From: an uncultured Lachnospiraceae bacterium
Lineage (GTDB): Bacteria; Bacillota; Clostridia; Lachnospirales; Lachnospiraceae
Assembly: GCA_910586125.1 (NCBI GenBank)
Contig: CAJUHP010000013.1
Coordinates: 1-64,000, forward strand
Direction: 5' to 3'
Length of the DNA stretch: 64,000 nucleotides
The stretch's first letter is position 1; each line of letters starts with the position of its first letter. A program made the translations under genes and the position numbers. Under the pieces are notes generated by a model. That model was not told the DNA's origin, ran no database searches, and saw only the letters and a program-made list of their open reading frames with translations. Shown piece by piece: positions 56,302 to 64,000 of this stretch.

Positions 56302-58326
56302 GTGACCGGGAAGGAAGCAAACTCCCACAGCCAGGAAATGAAGCACAGCCTCAGCAAAAAAATATTAGGAAATACTGCCCTGAACATCCTGGTTCTAGTT
56401 ATCGTATGCTGCGTTATTATGGCCTTTTCCATGCAGTCGCTCGCAAACAGCATTCTATTGGACAGTCTGCAGCCCATGGCCCGCCAGTCGGCCAAGACGG
56501 TGGAGGCCAATGTCCACATGCTGGCAGATCGGATGATGATTCTGGCCGCCGATCCCCGTATCTATGCCTCCGGCGCAGAAGCCGCACAACCTCAGCCCGA
56601 TGCCGATACCATCCGCATAAGCCGCGATGATCTTCTCGCAGAGGCTGCCGAAATTTATGAACTGCACACCATCGCCCTGTACGGTACGGATGGCCAGCTT
56701 CTCCAGGGAATCGGCAGCGCGCCCTCCCGCCTGGAGGACTCGTTTTTTTCTCTTTTGAAGGAGACGGATAATCTTACAATCGCATCGTCCACTATTTTTC
56801 AGAACCAACTGGGAATCACCGTTGGAATGCCGGTAAAGGGAGAGGAAGAAACCGCCCTGTATCTGGTGGGCGTTTACAAATACGACACGCTGAACGATGT
56901 CATCAGCAGCATCAACATGGGCAAAAACGGCATGGCATACATAGTAAACCGGGAGGGAATTATCACGGGCCATCCAGACCAGTCCGTCATCCTGGCAGGC
57001 AATACGCTTTTGCAGGCCGAGGGCGGAAACAAGGATGCGCTCAGCAGAATCACCACGGGAGAAACCGGAGCCACAGAATATTCCGTCGACGGCAAGACCA
57101 TGTTAGTCGCTTTCTCCCCCGTTCGCGGAACACAGTGGTCTTTAGTGATTCAGGTGCCGAAAGCAGACTATGCGCCTCTGATCAACACGGCTCTGCTGAT
57201 CGCAACGCTGGCAACTCAGGCATTTTTATTCCTCTCCCTCTTTCTTGTCCTGCGCCTGGCCCGGTCCATTTCCAGCCCGGTGCAGAACGTGACCAACCGG
57301 ATGATAGCGCTCTCCGGCGGCGATCTGCACAGCGAGGTGATCCCGGCCTCCTCGCAGGATGAACTGGAAGTTCTGACAAGAACGCTGGATATCACGGTGG
57401 AGAATTTGAATCACTATATCTCCGACATCCGACAGGTGCTGACCCAGGTGGCCGAGGGCAACCTGGGCGTCGAACCTCAGATGGAATACAAAGGCGATTT
57501 CTCTCTGATTCAGGCCAGTCTGAATACGATTCTTCAGTCTATGAATCAGACCATCTCCGGTTTTGGCGATGCCGCCTCCAGGCTTGCGGATATGTCCGAA
57601 GAGCTGAACGGACAGTCCATTCAGCTTCACCAGGCTTCCACGGAACAAAATCAGTCCACGGAGGCACTGGTCTGCGAAGTATCCCACGTAAAAGAAAGAC
57701 TCGCCAACGTCACCGAAAGCAGCCGCCAGACACGAGGCAAAACCGAAGAGATTGCCCATTGCGTCCAGGAAGCCAACACACGCATGGCCTCCCTTTCTCT
57801 CGCCATGGATAATATCAGCGCCAATGCTCAGGAGATCACCCAGATTGCCAAGGCCATCGAAGACATCGCTTTTCAGACCAACATTCTGGCGATCAACGCT
57901 TCTGTGGAAGCGGCCCGCTCCGGCAGCGCCGGCAAGGGCTTTACCGTCGTGGCCGGCGAGGTAAAACGGCTCGCGGCGCGAAGCGCCGAGGCTGCCAAGA
58001 GCGCCACGGAGATGGTCGGCAGCACCAGGGCTATCATTCAGACCGGCGTGGCGCTGACCGCCGATACGGCCGGTTCTCTTCAGGCCATCTCCTCCGTCAC
58101 GGACCAGATCCGCACGATCTCGGACCATCTGGTGGATGCGGTACAGGATCAGGAGAGCGCGCTTGTCATCATGGATGAACGGATTGAAGCCATCTCTGCC
58201 ATCGCAGACCGGAACCTGCAGAATGCAGTGGGAACCGAGCAGTCCAGCGGTCTGCTGGCCAAAGAAGCGGAAGCGCTTCGCTTCCAAGTGAAAAAATTTG
58301 CACTGAAGGAGGAACCTCGGCAATGA
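56302..58326 (+). CDS. Methyl-accepting chemotaxis protein
   Basis: 674 residues from GTG 56302 (AAAGGAG upstream). First membrane helix about 26-46, an extracellular dCache-type sensor domain to about 290 (GKNGMAYIVNREGIITGHPD is the typical Cache strand), second helix about 293-318, HAMP about 318-370, and a signalling domain with the conserved hairpin tip IAFQTNILAINASVEAARSG (about 520-540). It would sense a small ligand outside the cell and control CheA. It ends in an ATGA overlap with an FMN-binding-like lipoprotein gene, suggesting the lipoprotein takes part in ligand capture or redox sensing. Confidence 0.92.
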   Translation: MTGKEANSHSQEMKHSLSKKILGNTALNILVLVIVCCVIMAFSMQSLANSILLDSLQPMARQSAKTVEANVHMLADRMMILAADPRIYASGAEAAQPQPDADTIRISRDDLLAEAAEIYELHTIALYGTDGQLLQGIGSAPSRLEDSFFSLLKETDNLTIASSTIFQNQLGITVGMPVKGEEETALYLVGVYKYDTLNDVISSINMGKNGMAYIVNREGIITGHPDQSVILAGNTLLQAEGGNKDALSRITTGETGATEYSVDGKTMLVAFSPVRGTQWSLVIQVPKADYAPLINTALLIATLATQAFLFLSLFLVLRLARSISSPVQNVTNRMIALSGGDLHSEVIPASSQDELEVLTRTLDITVENLNHYISDIRQVLTQVAEGNLGVEPQMEYKGDFSLIQASLNTILQSMNQTISGFGDAASRLADMSEELNGQSIQLHQASTEQNQSTEALVCEVSHVKERLANVTESSRQTRGKTEEIAHCVQEANTRMASLSLAMDNISANAQEITQIAKAIEDIAFQTNILAINASVEAARSGSAGKGFTVVAGEVKRLAARSAEAAKSATEMVGSTRAIIQTGVALTADTAGSLQAISSVTDQIRTISDHLVDAVQDQESALVIMDERIEAISAIADRNLQNAVGTEQSSGLLAKEAEALRFQVKKFALKEEPRQ

Positions 58327-58763
58327 AACGCATCGGCAGCCTTATCCTGCTCGTTTTCCTGACCCTGGCATTGACCGCCTGTCAGGAATCTACAAATCTA
58401 AAGGACGGCTACTATACCGCCCAGGCCAACCAGTTTAGTCACGGCTGGAAGGAGTATGTCACCATCATGGTAAAGGGCGGGGTCATCGTCTCCGTGGAAT
58501 ACAACGCCGAAAACCCCAGCGGCTTTATCAAGAGCTGGGATAACAGTTATATGCAGGCAATGCTTCACAAGAACGGCACCTACCCCAATGAATACACGCG
58601 CTACTATGCCGCACAGCTTCTGGAGGACCAGAGCGAAACCAGCATCGACGCCTTAAGCGGCGCCTCCTCCTCCTCCCGCTCTTTCCAGAAATTGGCCGCC
58701 GCAGTGCTGGAGCAGGCCAAACGAGGGGATTCCAGCATTGTATATGTGGACACTTCGGAATAA
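58323..58763 (+). CDS. Lipoprotein with FMN-binding-like domain
   Basis: 146 residues. Signal peptide with lipobox LTAC (Cys about residue 20). The mature part resembles the FMN_bind domain: DGYYTAQANQFSHGWKEYVT, VKGGVIVSVEYNAENPSGF, and DALSGASSSSRSF at the position of the S-G-A-T/S flavinylation motif of RnfG/NqrC-type proteins. Anchored outside the membrane, it could carry covalent FMN. It is translationally coupled to the chemoreceptor. Confidence 0.82.
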   Translation: MKRIGSLILLVFLTLALTACQESTNLKDGYYTAQANQFSHGWKEYVTIMVKGGVIVSVEYNAENPSGFIKSWDNSYMQAMLHKNGTYPNEYTRYYAAQLLEDQSETSIDALSGASSSSRSFQKLAAAVLEQAKRGDSSIVYVDTSE

Positions 58764-58803
58764 TTTTGCTCATACCGAGAGCTGCGCGGCCATGATTTTT
58801 TCG

Positions 58804-58832
58804 TTGACTCCCGGCGCATCCTGTGTTATAGT
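58804..58832 (+). promoter_or_regulatory. Promoter of the glycerol operon
   Basis: TTGACT (58804-58809), 17 bases, TATAGT (58827-58832). Confidence 0.8.
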
Positions 58833-58862
58833 ATAGACAAGTTAATAGACTGCGAGAGAACA

Positions 58863-58907
58863 AGAGTAACGGTTTATGGTTTCCTTCCTTTCCGTTGCTC
58901 TTTTTTT
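58863..58907 (+). terminator. Leader terminator, probable GlpP antitermination site
   Basis: AGAGTAACGG (58863-58872) pairs with CCGTTGCTCT (58892-58901; one wobble), followed by T7. It lies 25-70 bases into the transcript and before the first gene, so read-through must be controlled. glpP, the glycerol-3-phosphate-responsive antiterminator, is encoded in this same operon. Confidence 0.82.
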
Positions 58908-58977
58908 CTTTCCGGGAATCAGAAAAGACGCACCGCTTCCTTTTTCTGGTTTCCCGCAGACAGAAAGGGGACAGGAT

Positions 58978-60441
58978 ATGTACGATATTCTGATAATCGG
59001 CGCCGGCATCACCGGAACGTTTCTCGCCAGAGAGCTGGCGCGCTATGAACTGAACATCGCGCTTCTCGACAAGGAGGACGATATCGCCTGCGGCGCCACC
59101 ATGGCCAACAGCGCCATTATCCATTCCGGCCATGACCCGAAGCCGGGAACGCTGAAAGCCCGGCTCAACGTAAGAGGGAACGGCATGTATGAGGAAATCT
59201 GCCGCGAACTGGGCTGCGCCTTTTCGCGCTGTTCGGCGTTTGTGGCCGCCGCTTCCCCACAGGAAGAACAGATTCTCGACACGCTCATGCGGCAGGCCCA
59301 GGAGCGCGGTGTTCCCGTAAACCGCCTGGATCCGGCCGCTGCGCGCCGGGCGGAGCCGCATCTGAGCGACTTTGTCACAGCCGTTCTGGAACTTCCCAGC
59401 ACCGGCATTATCACGCCTTGGGAGGTTGCGATTGCCCTGGCCGAAGAAGCCGTTTTAAACGGAACGGATCTGTTTCTCTGCCACCAGGTCGAATCGATCC
59501 ACGCCGCGGACAATCCGTCCGGCGGGCGCTGTTTTCAGATCACAGCCCGCACGCCGGACCAAGCGGCGCACCATTTCCAAAGCCGTTATGTGATCGACGC
59601 CGCCGGCGTATACGCGGATGCCATCTTTGCCATGGCCGCCGGGCAGAGCGATTCCGCAAAATTACCTTTTTCCATCACGCCGCGCAAGGGCGAGTACTTT
59701 GTCTTGGATCACGAGATGACGCCGCTTGTCAGCCGCGTCATCTATCCGGTTCCCTCCGAAAAGGGAAAGGGCGTGCTGGCCGTCCCCACGATCCACGGCA
59801 ATCTTCTGATCGGCCCCAACTCCGATTTTACAGATGACCGGGACGATGCGGGCAATACGGCGGCGGCGCTGGCTTACGTGCGCCAGGAGATCGGGAAAAC
59901 GGTAAAGGATATCCCGTTCTCCAAAGTCATCCGCAACTTTGCCGGGCTGCGCCCCACCGGCACCACCCACGACTTTGTCATCGAGGAGGCGGACGGCGTT
60001 CCCGGCTTTATTCTGGCCGCCGCCATCGAATCGCCCGGCCTGACCGCGGCTCCGGCCATCGCGGAATATATCATCGACACCATCCTGGCTCCAAAGCTTA
60101 TCCTGCGGCAAAAAAACAGCTGGAAGCGCCGCCGGCCTTTCCTGAGCCTGCAAGGGCTGACGGCCGGACAGTACAATGAAAAGATCCGGGAGAATCCAGC
60201 CTTCGGCCGCATCGTGTGCCGCTGCGAACAGATCACGGAGGGCGAGGTGCTGGATGCGGTTCACCGGCCAGCGGGCGCCCGGACGATCAAGGGAGTAAAA
60301 AAGCGCTGCCGCCCCGGCATGGGGCGCTGCCAGGGCGGTTTCTGCGAGCCGCTGATCACGGAAATTCTGTGCCGGGAACTGGGGCTTTTGCCGGAAGAAC
60401 TTTTGCATATGGAAGGAGGCGTTTCGGATGAAAACCTGTGA
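58978..60441 (+). CDS. FAD-dependent glycerol-3-phosphate dehydrogenase-like oxidoreductase with BFD-type [2Fe-2S] domain
   Basis: 487 residues from ATG 58978 (AAAGGGGACAGG upstream). The DAO/GlpA-type FAD domain starts with ILIIGAGITGTFLARELARY. NSAIIHSGHDPKPGT is typical of the GlpA/LhgO group. The C-terminus has a Cys-rich BFD-like domain (VCRCEQITEGEV, CRPGMGRCQGGFC) that would hold an iron-sulphur cluster. With the next two genes it replaces the anaerobic GlpABC complex. It overlaps the next gene by 14 bases. Confidence 0.9.
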   Translation: MYDILIIGAGITGTFLARELARYELNIALLDKEDDIACGATMANSAIIHSGHDPKPGTLKARLNVRGNGMYEEICRELGCAFSRCSAFVAAASPQEEQILDTLMRQAQERGVPVNRLDPAAARRAEPHLSDFVTAVLELPSTGIITPWEVAIALAEEAVLNGTDLFLCHQVESIHAADNPSGGRCFQITARTPDQAAHHFQSRYVIDAAGVYADAIFAMAAGQSDSAKLPFSITPRKGEYFVLDHEMTPLVSRVIYPVPSEKGKGVLAVPTIHGNLLIGPNSDFTDDRDDAGNTAAALAYVRQEIGKTVKDIPFSKVIRNFAGLRPTGTTHDFVIEEADGVPGFILAAAIESPGLTAAPAIAEYIIDTILAPKLILRQKNSWKRRRPFLSLQGLTAGQYNEKIRENPAFGRIVCRCEQITEGEVLDAVHRPAGARTIKGVKKRCRPGMGRCQGGFCEPLITEILCRELGLLPEELLHMEGGVSDENL

Positions 60442-61702
60442 TCTAGTCATCATCGGAGGCGGCAGCGCCGGTATGGCCGCCGCGATCGGCGCATATGACC
60501 GGGGAATCCGCGATATTCTGATTCTGGAGCGGGACAGCGAACCCGGCGGCATTCTGCTGCAGTGCATCCACAACGGCTTCGGCCTGCACACGTTCGGGGA
60601 GGAGCTGACCGGCCCCTCCTATGCCGAGCGCTATGTCCGGGAGATCGAGGCGCGAAGTATCCCCGTGGAATGCGGCGCTCTGGTCCTTCATCTGCATCCG
60701 GATAAGACGCTGGAGTATATCAGCCCCCGCGCGGGCTATGTGACGCTCCGGGCCAAAGCCGTTATCCTGGCTATGGGCTGCCGGGAACGACCCCGCGGCG
60801 CCATCGGGATTCCCGGCACACGCCCCAGCGGTATATGGACGGCCGGAACCGCCCAGCGGTATCTGAACCTCTCCGGCATTCTTCCGGGAAAACGAGTGTT
60901 TATCCTGGGCAGCGGCGATATCGGCCTGATTATGGCGCGCCGCATGACGTTAGAGGGCGCCAAAGTTCTCGGTGTGGCCGAACTCATGCCCTATTCCAAC
61001 GGTCTGCCCCGCAATCTCAAGCAGTGCCTGGAGGATTTTGACATTCCGCTGTTTTTATCCCATACGGTCACGGATATCCGGGGAGAAAAACGCCTGCGCG
61101 AGGTCGTGATCTCGCAGGTCAACGAGAAACTCAGCCCGATTCCCGGCACCGAAAAAATGTTTGCGGCGGACACGCTGCTTTTGTCGGTGGGGCTGATCCC
61201 CGAAAATTCTCTCAGCGAAGAGGCCGGCATTCCTCTGCATCCCCGCACCAAAGGTCCCTTTGTAGACGAGTCTTTCCAGACAGCCGTTCCCGGCGTCTTC
61301 GCCTGCGGCAATCTTCTTCATGTCCATGATCTGGTGGACTTTGTCAGCGCGGAAAGCCGGGCCGCAGGAGAAGCCGCCGCCCGCTATCTGCGCGAGGATC
61401 TGCCGAAAGGCCAGACGATAACGACCGGGGCAGGCGATGCCAGCGTCGGGTACGTTCTGCCGCAGACAATCGATCCGGAGCGCTTAAACGGCAGCACGGA
61501 ACTGAAATTCCGCGTCACAGGCGTCTATCGAAACGCAGTGATACAGATTTATAAGGATGGACAGCTCAGTCGGGAGATTCCAAAAAGGGTTCTGATTCCA
61601 GCCGAGATGGAGAAAATAACGCTGAAAAAAGAAGATCTGGCCGGCGTGCGCGAACGCATAACCATTCAGATTGCATCTAGGAAAGGAGGAACGGCCGGAT
61701 GA
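60428..61702 (+). CDS. NAD(P)/FAD-dependent oxidoreductase, partner of the glycerol-3-phosphate dehydrogenase
   Basis: 424 residues. FAD motif LVIIGGGSAGMAAAIGAYDR at the N-terminus, the second nucleotide motif VFILGSGDIGLIMARRM (about 157-173), and VFACGNLLHVHDLVDFVSAE near residue 294, where pyridine-nucleotide-disulphide oxidoreductases bind FAD. A redox-active CxxC disulphide is not obvious. It probably transfers electrons from the GlpA-like subunit to a carrier. Confidence 0.9.
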   Translation: MKTCDLVIIGGGSAGMAAAIGAYDRGIRDILILERDSEPGGILLQCIHNGFGLHTFGEELTGPSYAERYVREIEARSIPVECGALVLHLHPDKTLEYISPRAGYVTLRAKAVILAMGCRERPRGAIGIPGTRPSGIWTAGTAQRYLNLSGILPGKRVFILGSGDIGLIMARRMTLEGAKVLGVAELMPYSNGLPRNLKQCLEDFDIPLFLSHTVTDIRGEKRLREVVISQVNEKLSPIPGTEKMFAADTLLLSVGLIPENSLSEEAGIPLHPRTKGPFVDESFQTAVPGVFACGNLLHVHDLVDFVSAESRAAGEAAARYLREDLPKGQTITTGAGDASVGYVLPQTIDPERLNGSTELKFRVTGVYRNAVIQIYKDGQLSREIPKRVLIPAEMEKITLKKEDLAGVRERITIQIASRKGGTAG

Positions 61703-62082
61703 AGAAAGAACTGACCTGTATCATCTGCCCGATGGGCTGTCTGCTGGAGGCCGACTGCGAACAGACAGCACACGGCGCCCTGCATGTAACCGCCGTCACC
61801 GGCAACACCTGCCCCCGCGGCGAACAGTACGCCCGTAGCGAACTGAGCCATCCGGTGCGCACCGTCACCAGTACCGTAGCGATCCGGGACGCCCGTTACA
61901 GCCGCCTGCCCGTCATCACCTCCGGACCGGTCCCCAAAGAACGGATTTTTGACGTTATGAGAGAAATTCGGACCGTTTGTGTCTGTGCGCCGGTGCAGAT
62001 TCATGATATAATCATAGAAAATATCTGCGGACTCGGCGTCCATCTGATCGCCTCCCGCAGTATGGAAAGGAATCTGCCATGA
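61699..62082 (+). CDS. DUF1667 protein of the glycerol operon
   Basis: 127 residues with CIICPMGCLLEADCE and NTCPRGEQYA: four or five cysteines in an iron-sulphur or zinc pattern. This family is found almost only beside the two flavoprotein genes upstream and is probably the third, small subunit of that complex. ATGA overlaps at both ends. Confidence 0.88.
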   Translation: MKKELTCIICPMGCLLEADCEQTAHGALHVTAVTGNTCPRGEQYARSELSHPVRTVTSTVAIRDARYSRLPVITSGPVPKERIFDVMREIRTVCVCAPVQIHDIIIENICGLGVHLIASRSMERNLP

Positions 62083-62675
62083 CCGCTTTTTCCCAGCCGG
62101 TTCTGCTGGCTGTCTCTCAGGTAAAGGATTTTGAAAAATTTCTGAAGAGTTCTCTGAGCACCTGCATTCTGATGGATCTGCACATCAATCTGCTGCCCGG
62201 CATGATCCGCTCGGCGCACAGCGCCGGAAAGAAGGTATTTCTCCACGCCGATCTGCTGCGGGGCGTCTCCGCCGATGAGTTCGGCTGCGAGTATATCTGC
62301 CAGCAGCTCAAAGCCGACGGCGTGATCTCCACTAAAACCCGCATTCTGGAGACCGCCCGCCGCAACGGGGCCGCCATCATCCTGCGCCTTTTCCTGATTG
62401 ACACCAAATCGCTGGAAAAGGGGCTGCATTTGATAGAAGGACTGCGCCCCGACTGTGTGGAGCTTCTGCCGGGCCTGGCCTGCGAAGTTATTCCCCGCCT
62501 GAAAAAGCGCATGGCATCCATGGATATGAGGGAGGTTTCTTTTCTGTGCGGCGGCCTCATCCGCACGCCGGAACAGATCCGGCGCTGTCTGGACGCCGGC
62601 GCCTGCGCCGTCACCCTGTCCGACGCAAAGCTGGCCGGCGAATATCTGGCTTTGCAGGGGCATGTAAAAATATAA
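62079..62675 (+). CDS. glpP: Glycerol-3-phosphate responsive antiterminator
   Basis: 198 residues of the GlpP family (TIM-barrel-like RNA-binding regulator): ILMDLHINLLPGMIRSAHSA, KKVFLHADLLRGVSADEFGC, and a phosphate-binding C-terminal loop (CGGLIRTPEQIRRCLDAGAC). With glycerol-3-phosphate bound it prevents termination at the leader hairpin 58863-58907. It lies inside the operon it controls, just before glpK, giving positive feedback. Confidence 0.93.
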   Translation: MTAFSQPVLLAVSQVKDFEKFLKSSLSTCILMDLHINLLPGMIRSAHSAGKKVFLHADLLRGVSADEFGCEYICQQLKADGVISTKTRILETARRNGAAIILRLFLIDTKSLEKGLHLIEGLRPDCVELLPGLACEVIPRLKKRMASMDMREVSFLCGGLIRTPEQIRRCLDAGACAVTLSDAKLAGEYLALQGHVKI

Positions 62676-62699
62676 GGGAATCAGGAGAAGGGAGAAACT

Positions 62700-64000
62700 A
62701 TGAGTCAATACATACTTGCCATCGACCAGGGAACCACCAGCACGCGCGCGATTCTCTTCGATCAGGAAACGCGCATTGTCGGAAGTTCCCAGAAAGAATT
62801 TACCCAGATTTTCCCCCAGCCCGGCTGGGTGGAACACGATGCCAATGAAATCTGGCTCTCGGTGCTTTTTGTCATGATGGATGCGGTGCGGGATGCCAAA
62901 ATCCAGCCGGAACAGGTCGCCGCCATCGGCATTACCAACCAGCGCGAAACCACCGTGGTCTGGGATAAAAACACCGGGATTCCCATCTGCAACGCCATTG
63001 TCTGGCAGTCCCGCCAGACGGCTGAAATCTGCGATGCGCTGCGGGATGCCGGCTATGAGGACCTCATACGCCAAAAAACCGGTCTGGTCCTCGATCCGTA
63101 CTTTTCCGGAACCAAGATACGCTGGATTCTTGATCATGTGGAAGGGGCCAGAGAGCGGGCCGAGAAAGGCGAGCTTCTCTTCGGGACCATTGACACCTGG
63201 CTCGTCTGGAAGCTGTCCGGCGGCGCCGCCCATGTGACCGACTACTCCAACGCCTCCCGGACGATGCTCTACAATATCTATGACCTGTGCTGGGACGAAG
63301 AGCTGCTGGCTCTGCTAAAGGTGCCGGCCTCCATGCTTCCTAAGGTTAAGCCCTCTTCTTTCATTTACGGACACACGGCTCCCTATCACTTTCATGGCCG
63401 GGAGATTCCCATATCCGGTATCGCCGGGGACCAGCAGGCCGCGCTGTTCGGACAGGCGTGCTTTGAACCGGGCATGGTCAAAAACACATACGGCACCGGC
63501 TGTTTCCTTCTGATGAATACCGGGGAAAAACCGATCCGCTCCCGTTTCGGGCTGGTGACAACCATTGCCTGGGGTTATGACGGCAAGGTAGAATACGCCC
63601 TGGAGGGCAGCATCTTCGTGGCCGGCAGCGCGATCCAGTGGCTGCGGGACGCCATGGAGCTGATCCGCACGGCCCCGGAGAGCGAAGAGGTCGCCTCTCT
63701 CGCCGGGGACAGCCAGGGCGTGTATGTGGTCCCTGCTTTTGTGGGGCTGGGCGCTCCCTATTGGGACGCCAAAGCCAGGGGCGCTGTCTTTGGGCTGACC
63801 CGCGGCAGCGGCCGGGCCCATCTCGTACGGGCCACGCTGGAATCCCTGGCTTATCAGACGAAAGACATTATCCTGGCTATGGCCGCCGACAGTGAAATCG
63901 AACTGAAAAAGCTGAAGGTGGACGGAGGCGCCGTCAAGAACAATCTGCTGATGCAGTTTCAGAGCGACATGCTGGGCGTACCGGTCGAGCGGCCGGTCAT
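62700..64000 (+). CDS. glpK: Glycerol kinase (cut by window end)
   Basis: First 433 residues of about 500. FGGY-family kinase: LAIDQGTTSTRAILFDQ (ATP-binding loop 1), ITNQRETTVVWD, GIAGDQQAALFGQACFEPGM (second phosphate loop, catalytic Asp) and NTYGTGCFLLMNTG. It phosphorylates glycerol to glycerol-3-phosphate, the substrate of the upstream dehydrogenase and the effector of GlpP. GGAGAAGGGAG precedes ATG 62700. No glpF uptake gene is seen in this window. Confidence 0.95.
   Translation, partial: MSQYILAIDQGTTSTRAILFDQETRIVGSSQKEFTQIFPQPGWVEHDANEIWLSVLFVMMDAVRDAKIQPEQVAAIGITNQRETTVVWDKNTGIPICNAIVWQSRQTAEICDALRDAGYEDLIRQKTGLVLDPYFSGTKIRWILDHVEGARERAEKGELLFGTIDTWLVWKLSGGAAHVTDYSNASRTMLYNIYDLCWDEELLALLKVPASMLPKVKPSSFIYGHTAPYHFHGREIPISGIAGDQQAALFGQACFEPGMVKNTYGTGCFLLMNTGEKPIRSRFGLVTTIAWGYDGKVEYALEGSIFVAGSAIQWLRDAMELIRTAPESEEVASLAGDSQGVYVVPAFVGLGAPYWDAKARGAVFGLTRGSGRAHLVRATLESLAYQTKDIILAMAADSEIELKKLKVDGGAVKNNLLMQFQSDMLGVPVERPV

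Noticed and set aside
59662..60591. Long minus-strand open frame opposite the glycerol-3-phosphate dehydrogenase-like gene
   Set aside because: GC-rich shadow of a gene with full family motifs; no ribosome binding site and no family resemblance.

Overview
The window looks like a chromosomal segment of a Bacillota bacterium of class Clostridia, most likely Lachnospiraceae. Supporting this are strong AGGAGG-type ribosome binding sites, a glpP-type glycerol operon, bactofilin with a VanY-type peptidase, and a resident prophage of the PBSX-like contractile-tail type common in gut clostridia. No species can be named from sequence alone.

Left flank (1-7428, minus strand): an unknown 154-residue protein; a bactofilin and membrane-anchored D,D-carboxypeptidase pair; and a translationally coupled set of tcdA (tRNA ct6A37 cyclisation), an FRG-domain protein and an AIPR-family protein. 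The last two are candidates for a phage-defence unit.

Prophage (7505-55027; about 47.5 kb): it is integrated in the 3' end of a tRNA-Val(GAC) gene. A 25-bp core repeat (7480-7504 and 55028-55052) marks attL and attR, and a 22-bp arm repeat lies just inside each end. The phage supplies its own copy of the tRNA 3' end plus a replacement terminator, and the original terminator now sits beyond attR. Genes on the minus strand run right to left from early to late. First comes an early and replication block (49.6-33.2 kb: small proteins, PD-(D/E)XK-like DUF2800 protein, DUF2815 ssDNA-binding protein, family A polymerase, VapE-type primase/helicase, VRR-NUC, SNF2-like helicase, Dam methylase, late regulator). 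Packaging and head genes follow (33.1-22.2 kb: terS, terL, portal, a MuF head protein with a metallopeptidase-like C-terminus, scaffold, capsid, connectors). Then come tail and baseplate genes (22.2-11.0 kb: sheath, tube, frameshifted tail chaperone, tape measure, XkdP/Q/R/S/T/U), and finally fibre, holin and amidase (11.0-7.7 kb). The right end is the lysogeny region on the plus strand: three consecutive XRE repressors, each with its own promoter and dyad or repeat operators, a fourth XRE gene on the minus strand, an ImmA/IrrE-like protein, a YafQ-type toxin-antitoxin pair, a Uma2-family nuclease and the tyrosine integrase.

Right flank (55053-64000, plus strand): an autoregulated TetR gene followed by a broken membrane-protein remnant; a chemotaxis receptor coupled to an FMN-binding-like lipoprotein; and the glycerol operon, consisting of two flavoprotein oxidoreductases, a DUF1667 protein, GlpP and GlpK (cut by the window end). 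The glycerol operon starts behind an intrinsic terminator in its leader, the expected target of GlpP antitermination.

The most unusual material is: (1) the MuF head protein with a C-terminal HEFGH domain, compositionally distinct, and a small acidic gene behind it; (2) a duplicated immunity region with three repressor/operator sets; (3) two near-identical promoter-leader hairpins whose stems covary; (4) a large Cys-rich gene broken by both a G7 tract and a 26-bp tandem duplication; (5) the FRG-AIPR pair.
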